Positions 55,701 to 64,000 of a stretch of DNA of 64,000 nt are shown here, in pieces (the first letter of the stretch is position 1; every line of letters begins with the position of its first letter). Both the position numbers and the translations under genes were made by a program. The notes below the pieces were generated by a model, which made no database searches, had not been told where the DNA came from, and saw only the letters and a list, made by a program, of their open reading frames with translations. Source of the DNA: Bordetella avium (GTDB lineage: Bacteria > Pseudomonadota > Gammaproteobacteria > Burkholderiales > Burkholderiaceae_B). The DNA is taken from contig NZ_CP139969.1 of assembly GCF_034424645.1 (NCBI RefSeq), positions 3,472,001 to 3,536,000 of the forward strand, read 5' to 3'.

Positions 55701-56764
55701 ACCAGCGTATCCAGGCGTACCTGGCGCAGGGCGGGCTTGATACGGGCCGGGTCTCCGGCGCACTGGCGGGCAACCGCAGCGGCGTCCACGCCTCGCACCG
55801 CATCAAGATCGCGGCGCCAGGCCTGCGCATCGACCTCGGCCACCACCGCCACCGCTTCGGCCAGCGCCATAAAACGCTCGGGTTTACGCAAACCGTCACA
55901 ACGCTCGATGAGATCCAGCCGTTGCGCCGGCAAGGGCGCAGGCAGCGCCCGCAACCATTCGGGCAATAAGCGCGCCATATCCGCGCAATCGGCCGGCACC
56001 CGCAAAGCCAGAGGTTCCGTGCTCAAGCGCGACAGCAAGGCGTAGCGGCCAGGCAAGGCCAGCCCACGCCTCGCCGCCTCATCAAGATCCGGCGCCACGG
56101 TTTCCCATTGACGCAATTGCGGCATCACGCGCGCCAATGCCCCGCATCGGGCCCAGACACTCAGCATGCGCGAAGGCATGGTTTCCATCAGACCCCGGGA
56201 CAATTCTTTCCATACCCGTTCAGGCACCAGCGCATCTACCTCGCCCTGTTCGACCATCTGGCGGCACAATGCCAGGGTCTCGGGCGCGATATCGAAATCC
56301 GTAAACCGGGCTGCGAAACGGCCCAGACGCAAGATGCGCACCGGATCTTCGGCAAAGGCCTCGCCCACATGACGGAAACACCGCGCACGCAAATCCGCCT
56401 GGCCGCCCAGCGGATCGATCAGTTCGCCGCCAGGAGCCCGCGCAATGGCATTGACGGTAAAGTCGCGCCGCCGCAAATCCTGCTCAAGCGTCACGTCGCT
56501 GCCGGTATAAAAGGTAAACCCCTTATAGCCGCGCCCCGACTTACGCTCCGTGCGCGCCAGCGCGTACTCCTCTTTGGTACGCGGATGCAAAAACACCGGA
56601 AAATCGCCACCCACCGGAATAAAACCGCGCCGCGCCATCTCTTCGGGTGTCGCGCCCACGACCACCCAATCGCGGTCACCTGCAGGCAAACCCAGCAAGG
56701 CGTCGCGCACCGCGCCGCCCACAATATAAGCATTCAGGCCCGCCACGGCAGCATCGGCGCTCAT
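55697..56764 (-). CDS. cca: CCA tRNA nucleotidyltransferase
   Basis: A 355-residue enzyme that adds or repairs the 3' CCA of tRNA. The head domain has [20 protein letters not shown] and [15 protein letters not shown]. It lacks the extra HD phosphohydrolase domain seen in E. coli Cca, fitting its shorter length. It is coupled to slt upstream by an ATGA overlap. Confidence 0.95.
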   Translation of the reverse strand: MSADAAVAGLNAYIVGGAVRDALLGLPAGDRDWVVVGATPEEMARRGFIPVGGDFPVFLHPRTKEEYALARTERKSGRGYKGFTFYTGSDVTLEQDLRRRDFTVNAIARAPGGELIDPLGGQADLRARCFRHVGEAFAEDPVRILRLGRFAARFTDFDIAPETLALCRQMVEQGEVDALVPERVWKELSRGLMETMPSRMLSVWARCGALARVMPQLRQWETVAPDLDEAARRGLALPGRYALLSRLSTEPLALRVPADCADMARLLPEWLRALPAPLPAQRLDLIERCDGLRKPERFMALAEAVAVVAEVDAQAWRRDLDAVRGVDAAAVARQCAGDPARIKPALRQVRLDTLV

Positions 56765-58842
56765 GGCGACTTAGCCGCCACGGCGGCAGACGGCATGACG
56801 GTGCCCAAACGTTCCTTGAGCGACTGGGGCTGGCCCGAGAACATCGCGGCGTAATACACCGCGTTGGACATGACGTGCTTGACGTATAAACGGGTCTCGG
56901 TAAACGGTATGGTTTCGGCGAACACCGCACCTTCGACCGGGAAATTAAACGTCGAGCGCCAATTGCGCGGCCGGCCCGGCCCGGCGTTATAACCCGCGCT
57001 GGCCAGCATCTGCGAGCCATCCAGATCACGCAGCACCATATTGAGGTACTGCGTGCCCAACTCGGTATTGACCTCGAAATCGTTCACGCGGGCGGGCGTG
57101 AAATCCGTCATGCCTATTTTGCCCGCCACCCACTTCGCGGTAGCAGGCATCAATTGCATCAGCCCCGACGCACCCACATGAGAGCGGGCATCCATGATGA
57201 AACGCGACTCCTGGCGGATCAGACCATAGACCCAGGCAGGATCCACCTCCAGCGCACGGGCCCTGGCGGACACGCGGCCTTCGAACGGCGCGATAAAGCG
57301 CTGCGTGAAATCAAACTCGCGCGCGGTGCGCTCCGACGTATGAACCACGCGGTCATAAATGCCCTCTGCGCGGGCCAGCTCGGCAGCCGCCAGCAATTGG
57401 CGATCGCTCATGCCGCGCAGCGCGAAATTCCATTCGGGCACCGCCTCGGCACGCCAACCCAAACGGAAGAGATGCACTGCACGCACCAAACCCGGATTGG
57501 CACGCGCCTCGATCATTTCGGCCTGCGTGACCGCCGGCGCCTGCGCCGGCAAGCTGATCCGGCGCCCTAGCTCTTCGGTCGCCAACTGGCCGTAAAAATT
57601 AAACTGATCGGCAATGCTGGCGTAAGCACGCTGCGCCTCGGCGGTCTGGCCCTGCGCCGCCTGACCCCGGGCCTTCCAATACACCCAGACCTCCTCGGCG
57701 CGTTGCGCGGGCGGCATTTCATCGATGGAGGCTACGACCCATTTCCAATCCACCTTCTGCTGGCGCAGTGCGGCGCGCACTTTCCAGGAATGGTTGTAAT
57801 CCGTCATACGAATATGGCCTGCCGCGCGATACCAGTCATTGGCCTGCGGGTTCAAAGCCAAGGCGGCCGCCAAGGCATACTGCCCGCGCACCCAGGCCAG
57901 ATGCGAAGGCGGCAAGTGCTGGGCCCATTCACGCTCCAGATAGGAGTTGGCGACATTCACATCCGCGCGGGCCAGCCGGGCCAGGGCCAGCGTCACCAGT
58001 TCTTTTTCATTACGTCCCACCGGCGACTTGTCCTGGCGCACCAACCATTTCATGGGATCGCGCATCATCAGGTCATAGGTTTTCAAATCCCTGGGCTCGA
58101 AGATGTACTGCACCAGACGGCGCGCATCGGCCGTCCGATTCGCCTCGATCGCGTCGCGCAACTGCGGCAAAAGCTCGTCCCAGCCCAGGGTGTGATCCGC
58201 CACGAGTTGGTCGTACAACGACCAGCACGCGCCGCCCGCCGCAAATACGCTCAAGGCCTCCTGGGCCGTGGCGCGCTTGCCCGTCATATGGCGTGCATTC
58301 AGCACCGCACAGTTCACCTGGGCATTCGCTGCCTTGACCGGCGCCAGCCTGCGCACGGTTTCAAAGTCGCCGCTGCGTGCGGCAGCCAGTATCCAGTCGG
58401 CGCGCAAGCGGTCCTCAAGATAGCTGCCCGCATTGGCAGCCAGGAACTGCTTCAGTTCGGCATCGGGCCGCACCCCGTTAGGCGGCGCAGACAACTGATA
58501 ACGCAACAGCCAGTATTGGGGATAAATCCCCAACATATCCGTCTGGGCCTGGGGCGCCAAGGCGCCCAACACCGACCATTGCTTGGCATTCATGGCATCC
58601 CGTGCCGAGACCACCGCCTGCCGCGCCACCGAGTCCGGCGAGGCAGGCAATCCGGTTTGCAGCGCGCGCTGCACTGGCGCCGCCGGCGCGCTTGGCAGCG
58701 CCTCGGCGGCGCGCTGCTGCGCATCGACCGGCGCACAGGCCGCCACCCACATTGCCAACAGCGGCAATAGCCGCCGCAACCCCGCTGCCAAAGAATTCTG
58801 ATACCGTTGGGATTGACGCCCCGCGAATACTGTCGGCTTCAT
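56761..58842 (-). CDS. slt: Soluble lytic murein transglycosylase (Slt-type)
   Basis: A 693-residue envelope enzyme that cleaves peptidoglycan to 1,6-anhydro products. An N-terminal hydrophobic segment ends in VAAC, a possible lipobox; a long superhelical domain follows. The C-terminal SLT domain has the catalytic Glu in [20 protein letters not shown] and [11 protein letters not shown] 58842 (MKPTVF) is preferred over 58857. It overlaps cca by 4 nt. Confidence 0.93.
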   Translation of the reverse strand: MKPTVFAGRQSQRYQNSLAAGLRRLLPLLAMWVAACAPVDAQQRAAEALPSAPAAPVQRALQTGLPASPDSVARQAVVSARDAMNAKQWSVLGALAPQAQTDMLGIYPQYWLLRYQLSAPPNGVRPDAELKQFLAANAGSYLEDRLRADWILAAARSGDFETVRRLAPVKAANAQVNCAVLNARHMTGKRATAQEALSVFAAGGACWSLYDQLVADHTLGWDELLPQLRDAIEANRTADARRLVQYIFEPRDLKTYDLMMRDPMKWLVRQDKSPVGRNEKELVTLALARLARADVNVANSYLEREWAQHLPPSHLAWVRGQYALAAALALNPQANDWYRAAGHIRMTDYNHSWKVRAALRQQKVDWKWVVASIDEMPPAQRAEEVWVYWKARGQAAQGQTAEAQRAYASIADQFNFYGQLATEELGRRISLPAQAPAVTQAEMIEARANPGLVRAVHLFRLGWRAEAVPEWNFALRGMSDRQLLAAAELARAEGIYDRVVHTSERTAREFDFTQRFIAPFEGRVSARARALEVDPAWVYGLIRQESRFIMDARSHVGASGLMQLMPATAKWVAGKIGMTDFTPARVNDFEVNTELGTQYLNMVLRDLDGSQMLASAGYNAGPGRPRNWRSTFNFPVEGAVFAETIPFTETRLYVKHVMSNAVYYAAMFSGQPQSLKERLGTVMPSAAVAAKSP

Positions 58843-58886
58843 CGCCCGTCCCCTCACGCATAAACCGCTTAGCTAGGCCCACCTGT

Positions 58887-59552
58887 ATGCAGACCCCATA
58901 TACCGGACAGAATACCGCAGTCGCGTTGCGAGCGCGATTGCGCCTCGAACGCGCCGAATTACCCGAAAACCAGCGCAGCCGCGGCGCCCTGCTGATGCGC
59001 GGCCGGCTGTTCACCTGGCTCAATATGGCTCGCGAACGCGGCCAGCCGCTGCGCAGCGTGGCGGGCTTCTGGCCCCTGGAAGGCGAACCCGATCTGCTGC
59101 CGCTGCTGCGGCAATGGGCAGAAGCAGACATCATCGTATGCCTGCCCCATGTGCGCGAACGCGGCGCACCCTTGGAATTTCACCGCTGGACGCCCGAAAC
59201 CCCCATGCAGACGGGCGCCTATGGCATTCCAAAACCGCAAGACAGCGAGCGCATCACGCCCGACGTGCTGCTGGTACCCACGCTGGGATACACCGCCCAA
59301 GCCGACCGGCTGGGTTACGGCGGCGGCTATTACGACCGTACTCTGGCGGCCTTGACGGCTGCCGGGCATCCGCACACGGCCATTGGAGTAGCCTGGGACG
59401 AAGGCCTGCTGCCAGAGGACTACAAGGCCGCAGCACACGATATGCGGCTGGCCGCCATCCTCACGCCTTCGGGCTGGACACCCACAGCGCCACTAGAAAC
59501 CGGCGGCACGACGGCAGGCCGCGGCAGCGTGTTCTCGCACACGCTGAGCTAG
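58887..59552 (+). CDS. 5-formyltetrahydrofolate cyclo-ligase
   Basis: A 221-residue enzyme that returns 5-formyl-THF to the folate pool using ATP. The substrate loop GYGGGYYDRTL is near the C-terminus and an N-terminal basic helix is present (RARLRLERAELPENQRSRG). It is divergent from slt, with only 44 nt between starts, so there is no room for the 6S RNA often found beside this gene. Its TAG stop overlaps that of the DoxX gene. Confidence 0.92.
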   Translation: MQTPYTGQNTAVALRARLRLERAELPENQRSRGALLMRGRLFTWLNMARERGQPLRSVAGFWPLEGEPDLLPLLRQWAEADIIVCLPHVRERGAPLEFHRWTPETPMQTGAYGIPKPQDSERITPDVLLVPTLGYTAQADRLGYGGGYYDRTLAALTAAGHPHTAIGVAWDEGLLPEDYKAAAHDMRLAAILTPSGWTPTAPLETGGTTAGRGSVFSHTLS

Positions 59553-60022
59553 GCACGCTTGCCTGCACGGTTTGCCACGCGGTCCAGGGCGTAATCGCCC
59601 GGACCGCAGGCAAACAACACAAACAGCATCAGCCCCAACATCAGCGGCACTTTGAAACCCAGGCCATCTGCGGTGTCGATCTGGTTCCAGCCTGCCCAGC
59701 CCAGATCAAAGTGCACGGCATACACCGCCACGATGGTCACATAGATCAAGATGGCGCTTGCCCATCGGGTAAATACGCCAAGCAGCAAAGCCAGCCCGCA
59801 GAACAGCTCCAGCCCGCCGGCCGCGATCCAGTTCAAGTCCGCCGGCAACCAGGCCTGCGGCACCGGCATGTCCAGACCGCTGAACCATTGCGGCGCCTGC
59901 CAGCCTCCGCTCAGCTTGATCCAGCCCGCGCGCGCAAACTCCCAACCAGCCCACAGCCGCAACAAGAGCAGGGCCAACGCAGGCTCATGCGCTCTCACGC
60001 GCGAGAAAAAGGCGAAACTCAT
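59549..60022 (-). CDS. DoxX-family membrane protein
   Basis: A 157-residue protein with four hydrophobic segments. The start MSFAFFSRVRAHEPALALLL and LRLWAGWEFARAGWIKLSGG are typical of the DoxX family. It overlaps the DUF2063 gene by 38 nt and is the last gene of the bufferin-like cluster. In Hvf/Buf operons a DoxX protein (HvfD) is a regular member, with a suggested membrane redox role. Confidence 0.88.
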   Translation of the reverse strand: MSFAFFSRVRAHEPALALLLLRLWAGWEFARAGWIKLSGGWQAPQWFSGLDMPVPQAWLPADLNWIAAGGLELFCGLALLLGVFTRWASAILIYVTIVAVYAVHFDLGWAGWNQIDTADGLGFKVPLMLGLMLFVLFACGPGDYALDRVANRAGKRA

Positions 60023-60257
60023 TTTGCAGATCTCCGTAAAAAGGCGAGGTCCAGGCGGACTGCCGCACAAAACCTTCGATCAGAACGCGCCAGGCCTGCT
60101 CGCCCATGCCCTCACGCAACTGCGGAAAGCCCGCCTCGATCATCTGGCTGGCCCCCAGATAGACCAGATGGCGATACACCCGCATGCCTGCCGCGCTGTA
60201 TCCGGCCGGCATACGCTCGCTCACGCCTCTGACGTAGTCATAAAAGTCTGAAGACAA
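59985..60257 (-). CDS. DUF2063 (BufC/HvfC-like) protein, short form
   Basis: A 90-residue protein from TTG 60257, which is preceded by GGGAG at good spacing. GTG 60224 or ATG 60212 would remove the first helix. The sequence FYDYVRGVSERMPAGY and MRVYRHLVYLGASQMIEAGF then PQLREGMGEQAW matches the N-terminal DUF2063 domain of BufC/HvfC, the partner of MNIO enzymes. The family's usual C-terminal domain is absent. It overlaps the MNIO gene by 37 nt. Confidence 0.75.
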   Translation of the reverse strand: MSSDFYDYVRGVSERMPAGYSAAGMRVYRHLVYLGASQMIEAGFPQLREGMGEQAWRVLIEGFVRQSAWTSPFYGDLQNEFRLFLARESA

Positions 60258-61030
60258 GAAAGCTCCCGGTTGATGAGCTCGGGGCTGGGAATATCGTTGT
60301 CCCACTCGAGCAGCACAGCCAGCCCATGCTCTGCTTGAAGATGCCGCGCCCATCGCGCCGTAACGCCCGCCACCGGCCGGCTGTGGGTATCGATATACAG
60401 CCCGAAGCGGGGGTCAAACTCATGGCCCGCCACGTGCAGATAGCAGACGCGGGCAAGGTCAAGACGCGCGAGATAGCCGGGGATATCGTCGCCGCCATGA
60501 TTTTTGTGATTGACGTCGATATTATTGAGATCGAGCAAAACGCCGCAGTCGGCACGCTCGGCGATCTCGGCCAGGAAATCGGCCTCGCGCATGTCTCCGA
60601 TATTGGTATACCAAGTGCTGTTTTCGATACTTATGCGCTGCCCGAGGATGTCTTGTGCGCGGCAGATACGGCCGGCCACGCGCAGCACCTGCGCAGACGT
60701 AAACGGAATCGGAAAAAGATCGTAGAGCTGGTGCGCATCACCGCTAGCGGCGAGATGATCGGAGTAGCAGTGCGAGCCCAATTCGCGCATGAGCGCCCCC
60801 ACCGAACGCAGAAACGCCGCATCAAGCGGCGCCTCACCCCCGAGGTTGAGAGAGACGCCATGCAGGGCGATGCTACGCCCCAGGGCGCGCAAGCGATGCA
60901 AAGGCGTACGATCGCGGCGCAGCCAGTTTTCAGGGGCAACCTCGAAAAAGCCAGCGTTGATCTTGGACATGTCCCAGGCCGCCATCTCACGGCGATAGCC
61001 CAGGCCCAGGCCGCTTATCGCTTGGCGCAC
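60221..61030 (-). CDS. MNIO (DUF692) multinuclear non-haem iron enzyme, BufB/HvfB-like
   Basis: A 269-residue TIM-barrel oxidative enzyme that modifies cysteines of a precursor peptide. Metal-ligand-type residues are visible: His57 (LHGVSLNLGG), Asp91-His92 (SDHLAAS), Glu136 (SIENSTW), Asn in DLNNIDVN, His199 and His203 (HVAGHEFD), Asp214/His216 (IDTHSRPV) and Glu242. GTG 61030 lies inside the end of the precursor gene (16-nt overlap), preceded by AAGGAAG. Its partner genes place it in the bufferin/Hvf type of RiPP systems. Confidence 0.92.
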   Translation of the reverse strand: MRQAISGLGLGYRREMAAWDMSKINAGFFEVAPENWLRRDRTPLHRLRALGRSIALHGVSLNLGGEAPLDAAFLRSVGALMRELGSHCYSDHLAASGDAHQLYDLFPIPFTSAQVLRVAGRICRAQDILGQRISIENSTWYTNIGDMREADFLAEIAERADCGVLLDLNNIDVNHKNHGGDDIPGYLARLDLARVCYLHVAGHEFDPRFGLYIDTHSRPVAGVTARWARHLQAEHGLAVLLEWDNDIPSPELINRELSCLQTFMTTSEA

Positions 61031-61299
61031 CCGGCTTCCTTCTTACTGCAACCGGCCTCAGTTTGACCAGCAGCGGTAGACGAAGCGGCCGCGTCGCCTT
61101 TTTTCTGCTCTGCCTCGCGCTTCTCCTCGCGCTTCTTTTTGGGGTCATCCCCCTCTTTGGGCTGAGCGGAAGACTTCTTCCCGCATGTGCCGGCGCCACA
61201 ACCTTGGTCGGCGGTCTGCCCGACCGCCGCCGTTGAGGCAAGCAATGTCGTGGCCAACATCGTTGCCATTTTCAGAGATATGGGGGAAGCATCAGACAT
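61015..61299 (-). CDS. Small secreted Cys-containing peptide, candidate MNIO substrate (bufferin/HvfA-like)
   Basis: A 94-residue protein from ATG 61299 with AGGAG upstream. An N-terminal signal-type segment (residues 10-28) is followed by GCGAGTCGKK (Cys34, Cys39), a Lys/Glu-rich linker (48-68), and AGCSKKEAGCAKR (Cys84, Cys91) at the extreme C-terminus. It overlaps the MNIO gene. Bufferins are periplasmic, Cys-modified, metal-binding peptides. The two separated Cys pairs and charged linker differ from repeated EGKCG cores, so it may be a divergent subtype. Function is inferred. Confidence 0.8.
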   Translation of the reverse strand: MSDASPISLKMATMLATTLLASTAAVGQTADQGCGAGTCGKKSSAQPKEGDDPKKKREEKREAEQKKGDAAASSTAAGQTEAGCSKKEAGCAKR

Positions 61300-61470
61300 A
61301 GGAGAACTCCTGGACAAGACAGCAGAGCCGCGATGGCTCTGACAGGTGGGTAGGAGCCCTATGCTCTCATTGCCCCCGGCATTTTCTTGCCGGCTCTCCG
61401 GATTTCAGACACTCGCCGATCGGGCGGCCAACCCCCGTGAAACCGCCACGATGGTTGCCGCCGCAAAGAC

Positions 61471-62313
61471 TCAACGCTGGAGGTTTTTCCAGATACTCAG
61501 CGTCGCTTCCGACTGGTTCAGCGTATAGAAATGCAAGCCCGGCACGCCATGGTCGAGCAGGGTCTGGCACAGCTTGGTCACGACATCGACACCGAAAGCG
61601 CGGATGGATGCCTTGTCGTCACCGAACTCGGCCAGGCGCAACCGTATCCAGCGTGGCAATTCTGCGCCGCACATCTCCGAAAAACGCGAGAGCTGGCTGT
61701 AGTTGGTGATAGGCATGATGCCCGGCACGATAGGGATGGTCACGCCACGCGCCTGCGCCCGGTCGACGAAGTCGAAATAGGCATCGGCATTAAAGAAATA
61801 CTGTGTGATTGCGGCATTGGCGCCGGCCTGCACTTTGGACACGAAGTGCCCGAGATCCGCCGTCGGGCTGGTGGCCTGGGGGTGCATCTCGGGGTAGGCC
61901 GCCACTTCGATATGGAACCAATCGCCGGTTTCCTCGCGGATGAAACGCACCAGATCCACGGCATGACGCAGCTCGCCCGCGTCACCGCCCATGCCGGAAG
62001 GCAGATCGCCGCGCAGGGCAACGACGCGCCTCACACCCGCCTCGCGATAATGGTCGAGGATGCTGCGCAATTGCTCGCGCGAAGACCCGATGCAGGATAG
62101 ATGCGGTGCGGCATCACAGCCAAGATTGGTCAGGGTGCGCACCGTCTCTTCGGTGCCGGCACGCGTGGAGCCGCCCGCACCGAAAGTCACGCTCACATAG
62201 CTCGGCTGGACAGCCAGCATCTGCTTGGCCGCGCGCACCAGGCGTTCCTGGGCCGCGATATCACGCGGCGGGAAAAACTCCAGGCTGATTGCAGGAGAGG
62301 TTGAGTCGGTCAT
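61471..62313 (-). CDS. metF: Methylenetetrahydrofolate reductase
   Basis: A 280-residue FAD enzyme that makes 5-methyl-THF for methionine synthesis. It starts ISLEFFPPRDIAAQERL and has YVSVTFGAGGSTRAGT, ALRGDLPSG and the Gln-containing TQYFFNADAYFDFV. ATG 62313 is chosen; the upstream frame belongs to a different reading of the holin gene. It overlaps the holin-like gene by 1 nt and follows ahcY, a conserved methionine-cycle grouping. Confidence 0.95.
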   Translation of the reverse strand: MTDSTSPAISLEFFPPRDIAAQERLVRAAKQMLAVQPSYVSVTFGAGGSTRAGTEETVRTLTNLGCDAAPHLSCIGSSREQLRSILDHYREAGVRRVVALRGDLPSGMGGDAGELRHAVDLVRFIREETGDWFHIEVAAYPEMHPQATSPTADLGHFVSKVQAGANAAITQYFFNADAYFDFVDRAQARGVTIPIVPGIMPITNYSQLSRFSEMCGAELPRWIRLRLAEFGDDKASIRAFGVDVVTKLCQTLLDHGVPGLHFYTLNQSEATLSIWKNLQR

Positions 62314-62648
62314 CACGGTATAAGTTTGGAAAGCAGGCCGGAGATGATGCTGTAGAAAATAGCACCCGCTACCGCCCACCAGAAGCCATTGACCTGAAAG
62401 CCACGCAGAATGGAACCTGCCAGCCAGAACAACAGCCCGTTCAAGATGATAAGAAAGAGACCGAGCGTGACGATGGTGATGGGCAGCGTCAAAAGCACGA
62501 GGACCGGCTTGACCAGCATATTGAGCAAACCCAGTATCAGCGCGGCAGCCAATGCCGAACCAAAGCTGGCGACCGTGATGCCAGGCAAGATATAGGCCAC
62601 TGCCAGCAGCGCTACGGCGTTCAAGATCCAGACCAGAATCAGTGCCAT
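62313..62648 (-). CDS. Small phage-holin-family-IV-like membrane protein (YvlD type)
   Basis: A 111-residue protein with about four hydrophobic helices (LILVWILNAVALLAVAYILP; MLVKPVLVLLTLPITIVTLG). AGGAGATCAAT precedes ATG 62648. It belongs to the PF04020-type family often found between ahcY and metF in betaproteobacteria. It is not a phage gene in context; its role is unknown. Confidence 0.85.
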   Translation of the reverse strand: MALILVWILNAVALLAVAYILPGITVASFGSALAAALILGLLNMLVKPVLVLLTLPITIVTLGLFLIILNGLLFWLAGSILRGFQVNGFWWAVAGAIFYSIISGLLSKLIP

Positions 62649-62708
62649 ATTGATCTCCTGTGAAAAAGGGGGCTCCCGCAGGAGCCACCTCATGCTACCT
62701 CTACTGGC

Positions 62709-64000
62709 TTAGTAGCGGTAGTGGCCCGGCTTGAAGGGGCCTTCGACCGGCACGCCGATATACTGGGCTTGCGCCGCCGACAGGGTCGTGAGCTTGACGC
62801 CGAGCTTCTTCAGATGAAGACGGGCGACCTTCTCGTCCAGGTGCTTGGGCAGCACATAGACCTGACCACGGGTGTAGTCGCCATTACGCGTGAACAACTC
62901 GATCTGAGCAATCGTTTGGTTGGCGAAGGACGACGACATCACGAACGAGGGGTGGCCCGTGGCGCAACCCAGGTTCACCAAACGGCCCTTGGCCAGCAGA
63001 ATGATGCGCTTGCCATCAGGGAAGATGACGTGATCGACCTGGGGCTTGATTTCTTCCCACTGGCAATCCTTCTCGAGCGAGGCAACATCGATTTCGTTGT
63101 CGAAGTGACCGATGTTGCAGACGATGGCCTGATCCTTCATGGCGTTCATGTGCTCACGGGTGATCACATGGTAGTTGCCGGTAGCCGTCACGAAGATATC
63201 GGCATGAGCGGCGGCCTCTTCCATCGTGACAACCTTGTAGCCTTCCATCGAGGCCTGCAACGCGCAAATCGGGTCGATTTCGGTAACCCAGACCTGAGCG
63301 CGCAGAGCCGACAGCGCCTGGGCGCAACCCTTGCCCACGTCGCCATAACCCGCGACCACGGCGATCTTGCCGGCCACCATCACGTCGGTGGCGCGCTTGA
63401 TGCCGTCAACCAGCGACTCACGGCAACCATAGAGGTTGTCGAACTTGGACTTGGTCACCGAGTCGTTGACATTGATGGCGGCAAAGGCCAGCTCGCCCTT
63501 TTGCGACATCTGATACAGGCGATGCACGCCCGTGGTGGTTTCTTCGGTCACGCCCTTGATCTGGGACAGACGGGTCGAATACCACTTGGGGTCACGCGCC
63601 AGCGTTTCCTTGATGGCGGCAAACAGCACGCGTTCTTCTTCGCTGCCCGGATTGGCAAGCACAGAGGGGTCGCTTTCGGCCTTGGTGCCCAGATGCAGCA
63701 GCAGGGTGGCGTCACCGCCGTCATCGAGAATCATGTTGGCATGACGGTCTTGCGGCCACTCGAAGATCTTGTGGGTGTACTGCCAGTATTCTTCCAGGGT
63801 TTCGCCCTTGACGGCGAACACGGGCGTGCCGGTCGCAGCAATGGCCGCAGCAGCGTGGTCCTGGGTGGAAAAGATATTGCACGAAGCCCAGCGCACTTCA
63901 GCGCCCAGCGCCACCAGCGTTTCGATCAGCACGCCTGTCTGGATGGTCATGTGCAGGCTGCCCGCGATGCGGGCGCCCTTGAGCGGTTGCGCCGCAGCGT
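62709..64000 (-). CDS. ahcY: Adenosylhomocysteinase (5' end outside window)
   Basis: SAH hydrolase, which converts S-adenosylhomocysteine to adenosine and homocysteine. The frame runs past base 64000, so the N-terminus is missing. Visible are [35 protein letters not shown], the NAD-binding [13 protein letters not shown] and the family C-terminus [10 protein letters not shown]. It heads the ahcY-holin-metF run. A SAH riboswitch, if present, would lie beyond the window. Confidence 0.97.
   Translation of the reverse strand, partial: AAAQPLKGARIAGSLHMTIQTGVLIETLVALGAEVRWASCNIFSTQDHAAAAIAATGTPVFAVKGETLEEYWQYTHKIFEWPQDRHANMILDDGGDATLLLHLGTKAESDPSVLANPGSEEERVLFAAIKETLARDPKWYSTRLSQIKGVTEETTTGVHRLYQMSQKGELAFAAINVNDSVTKSKFDNLYGCRESLVDGIKRATDVMVAGKIAVVAGYGDVGKGCAQALSALRAQVWVTEIDPICALQASMEGYKVVTMEEAAAHADIFVTATGNYHVITREHMNAMKDQAIVCNIGHFDNEIDVASLEKDCQWEEIKPQVDHVIFPDGKRIILLAKGRLVNLGCATGHPSFVMSSSFANQTIAQIELFTRNGDYTRGQVYVLPKHLDEKVARLHLKKLGVKLTTLSAAQAQYIGVPVEGPFKPGHYRY

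Noticed and set aside
58843..58886. 6S RNA gene beside the 5-formyl-THF cyclo-ligase gene
   Set aside because: Only 44 nt separate the divergent starts, too short for 6S RNA.
62313..62648. Prophage remnant (holin annotation)
   Set aside because: The small membrane protein lies in a conserved methionine-cycle run, with no phage genes nearby.

Overview
The window is a GC-rich, gene-dense chromosome segment from a betaproteobacterium. It most resembles the Alcaligenaceae (Bordetella/Achromobacter group). The grounds are three Bug-type periplasmic receptors, many LysR/GntR/IclR regulators beside small catabolic operons, an argP-lysE pair, a kynU-Lrp pair, a two-domain PPK2 enzyme and an ahcY-holin-metF run. 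The species is an inference. No rRNA, tRNA, insertion sequence, prophage or CRISPR array was recognised.

Layout. 1-5.3 kb: the end of an acyl-CoA ligase gene with a GntR regulator, then a LysR regulator divergent from an aldolase / ketopantoate-reductase-like / Bug receptor operon closed by a terminator. 5.5-12.9 kb: a minus-strand catabolic block of MmgE/PrpD, IclR, SDR, Bug receptor, alpha/beta hydrolase, Baeyer-Villiger-type monooxygenase and 3-hydroxyacyl-CoA dehydrogenase, with TCACA-N-TGTGA-like sites at its three promoters. 13.3-20.2 kb: small HTH protein, rimO, a CaiB-type CoA transferase, LOG protein, HAD phosphatase, a PNPOx-like flavoprotein, fmt and def. 20.2-29 kb: kynU/kynR, an orphan response regulator, dprA, HMG-CoA lyase, a PH-like membrane protein, an amino-acid binding protein, an aminotransferase and a YggS-type protein. 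29-35 kb: a third Bug receptor, a frameshifted haem/haemoglobin-type TonB receptor, argP-lysE and a Crp/Fnr regulator.

35.3-43.7 kb is a seven-gene operon of AMP-forming ligase, a complete branched-chain-type ABC importer (livG-H-M-K-F) and a PaaK-like ligase, which suggests uptake and CoA activation of an organic acid. 43.7-52.6 kb: MBL hydrolase, polyphosphate:AMP phosphotransferase with GNAT and HIT genes, nhaA with a pseudoknotted leader, an MFS exporter with a divergent LysR gene over a perfect 25-bp palindrome, an MTA/SAH nucleosidase lacking a normal start codon at its ribosome binding site, and ung. 52.8-59.5 kb: a RhlE-type helicase with a 13-unit repeat tail, a MidA-type methyltransferase, cca, slt and 5-FCL. 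59.5-61.3 kb: a compact bufferin/Hvf-like RiPP cluster of a secreted four-Cys peptide, a DUF692 (MNIO) enzyme, a 90-residue DUF2063 protein and DoxX. 61.4-64 kb: metF, a small holin-like membrane protein and the 3' part of ahcY.

The most notable items are the reduced MNIO/bufferin cluster, the nhaA leader pseudoknot, the BVMO pathway with shared operator-like sites, the slipped A6 tract in the TonB receptor and the missing start codon of the nucleosidase gene.
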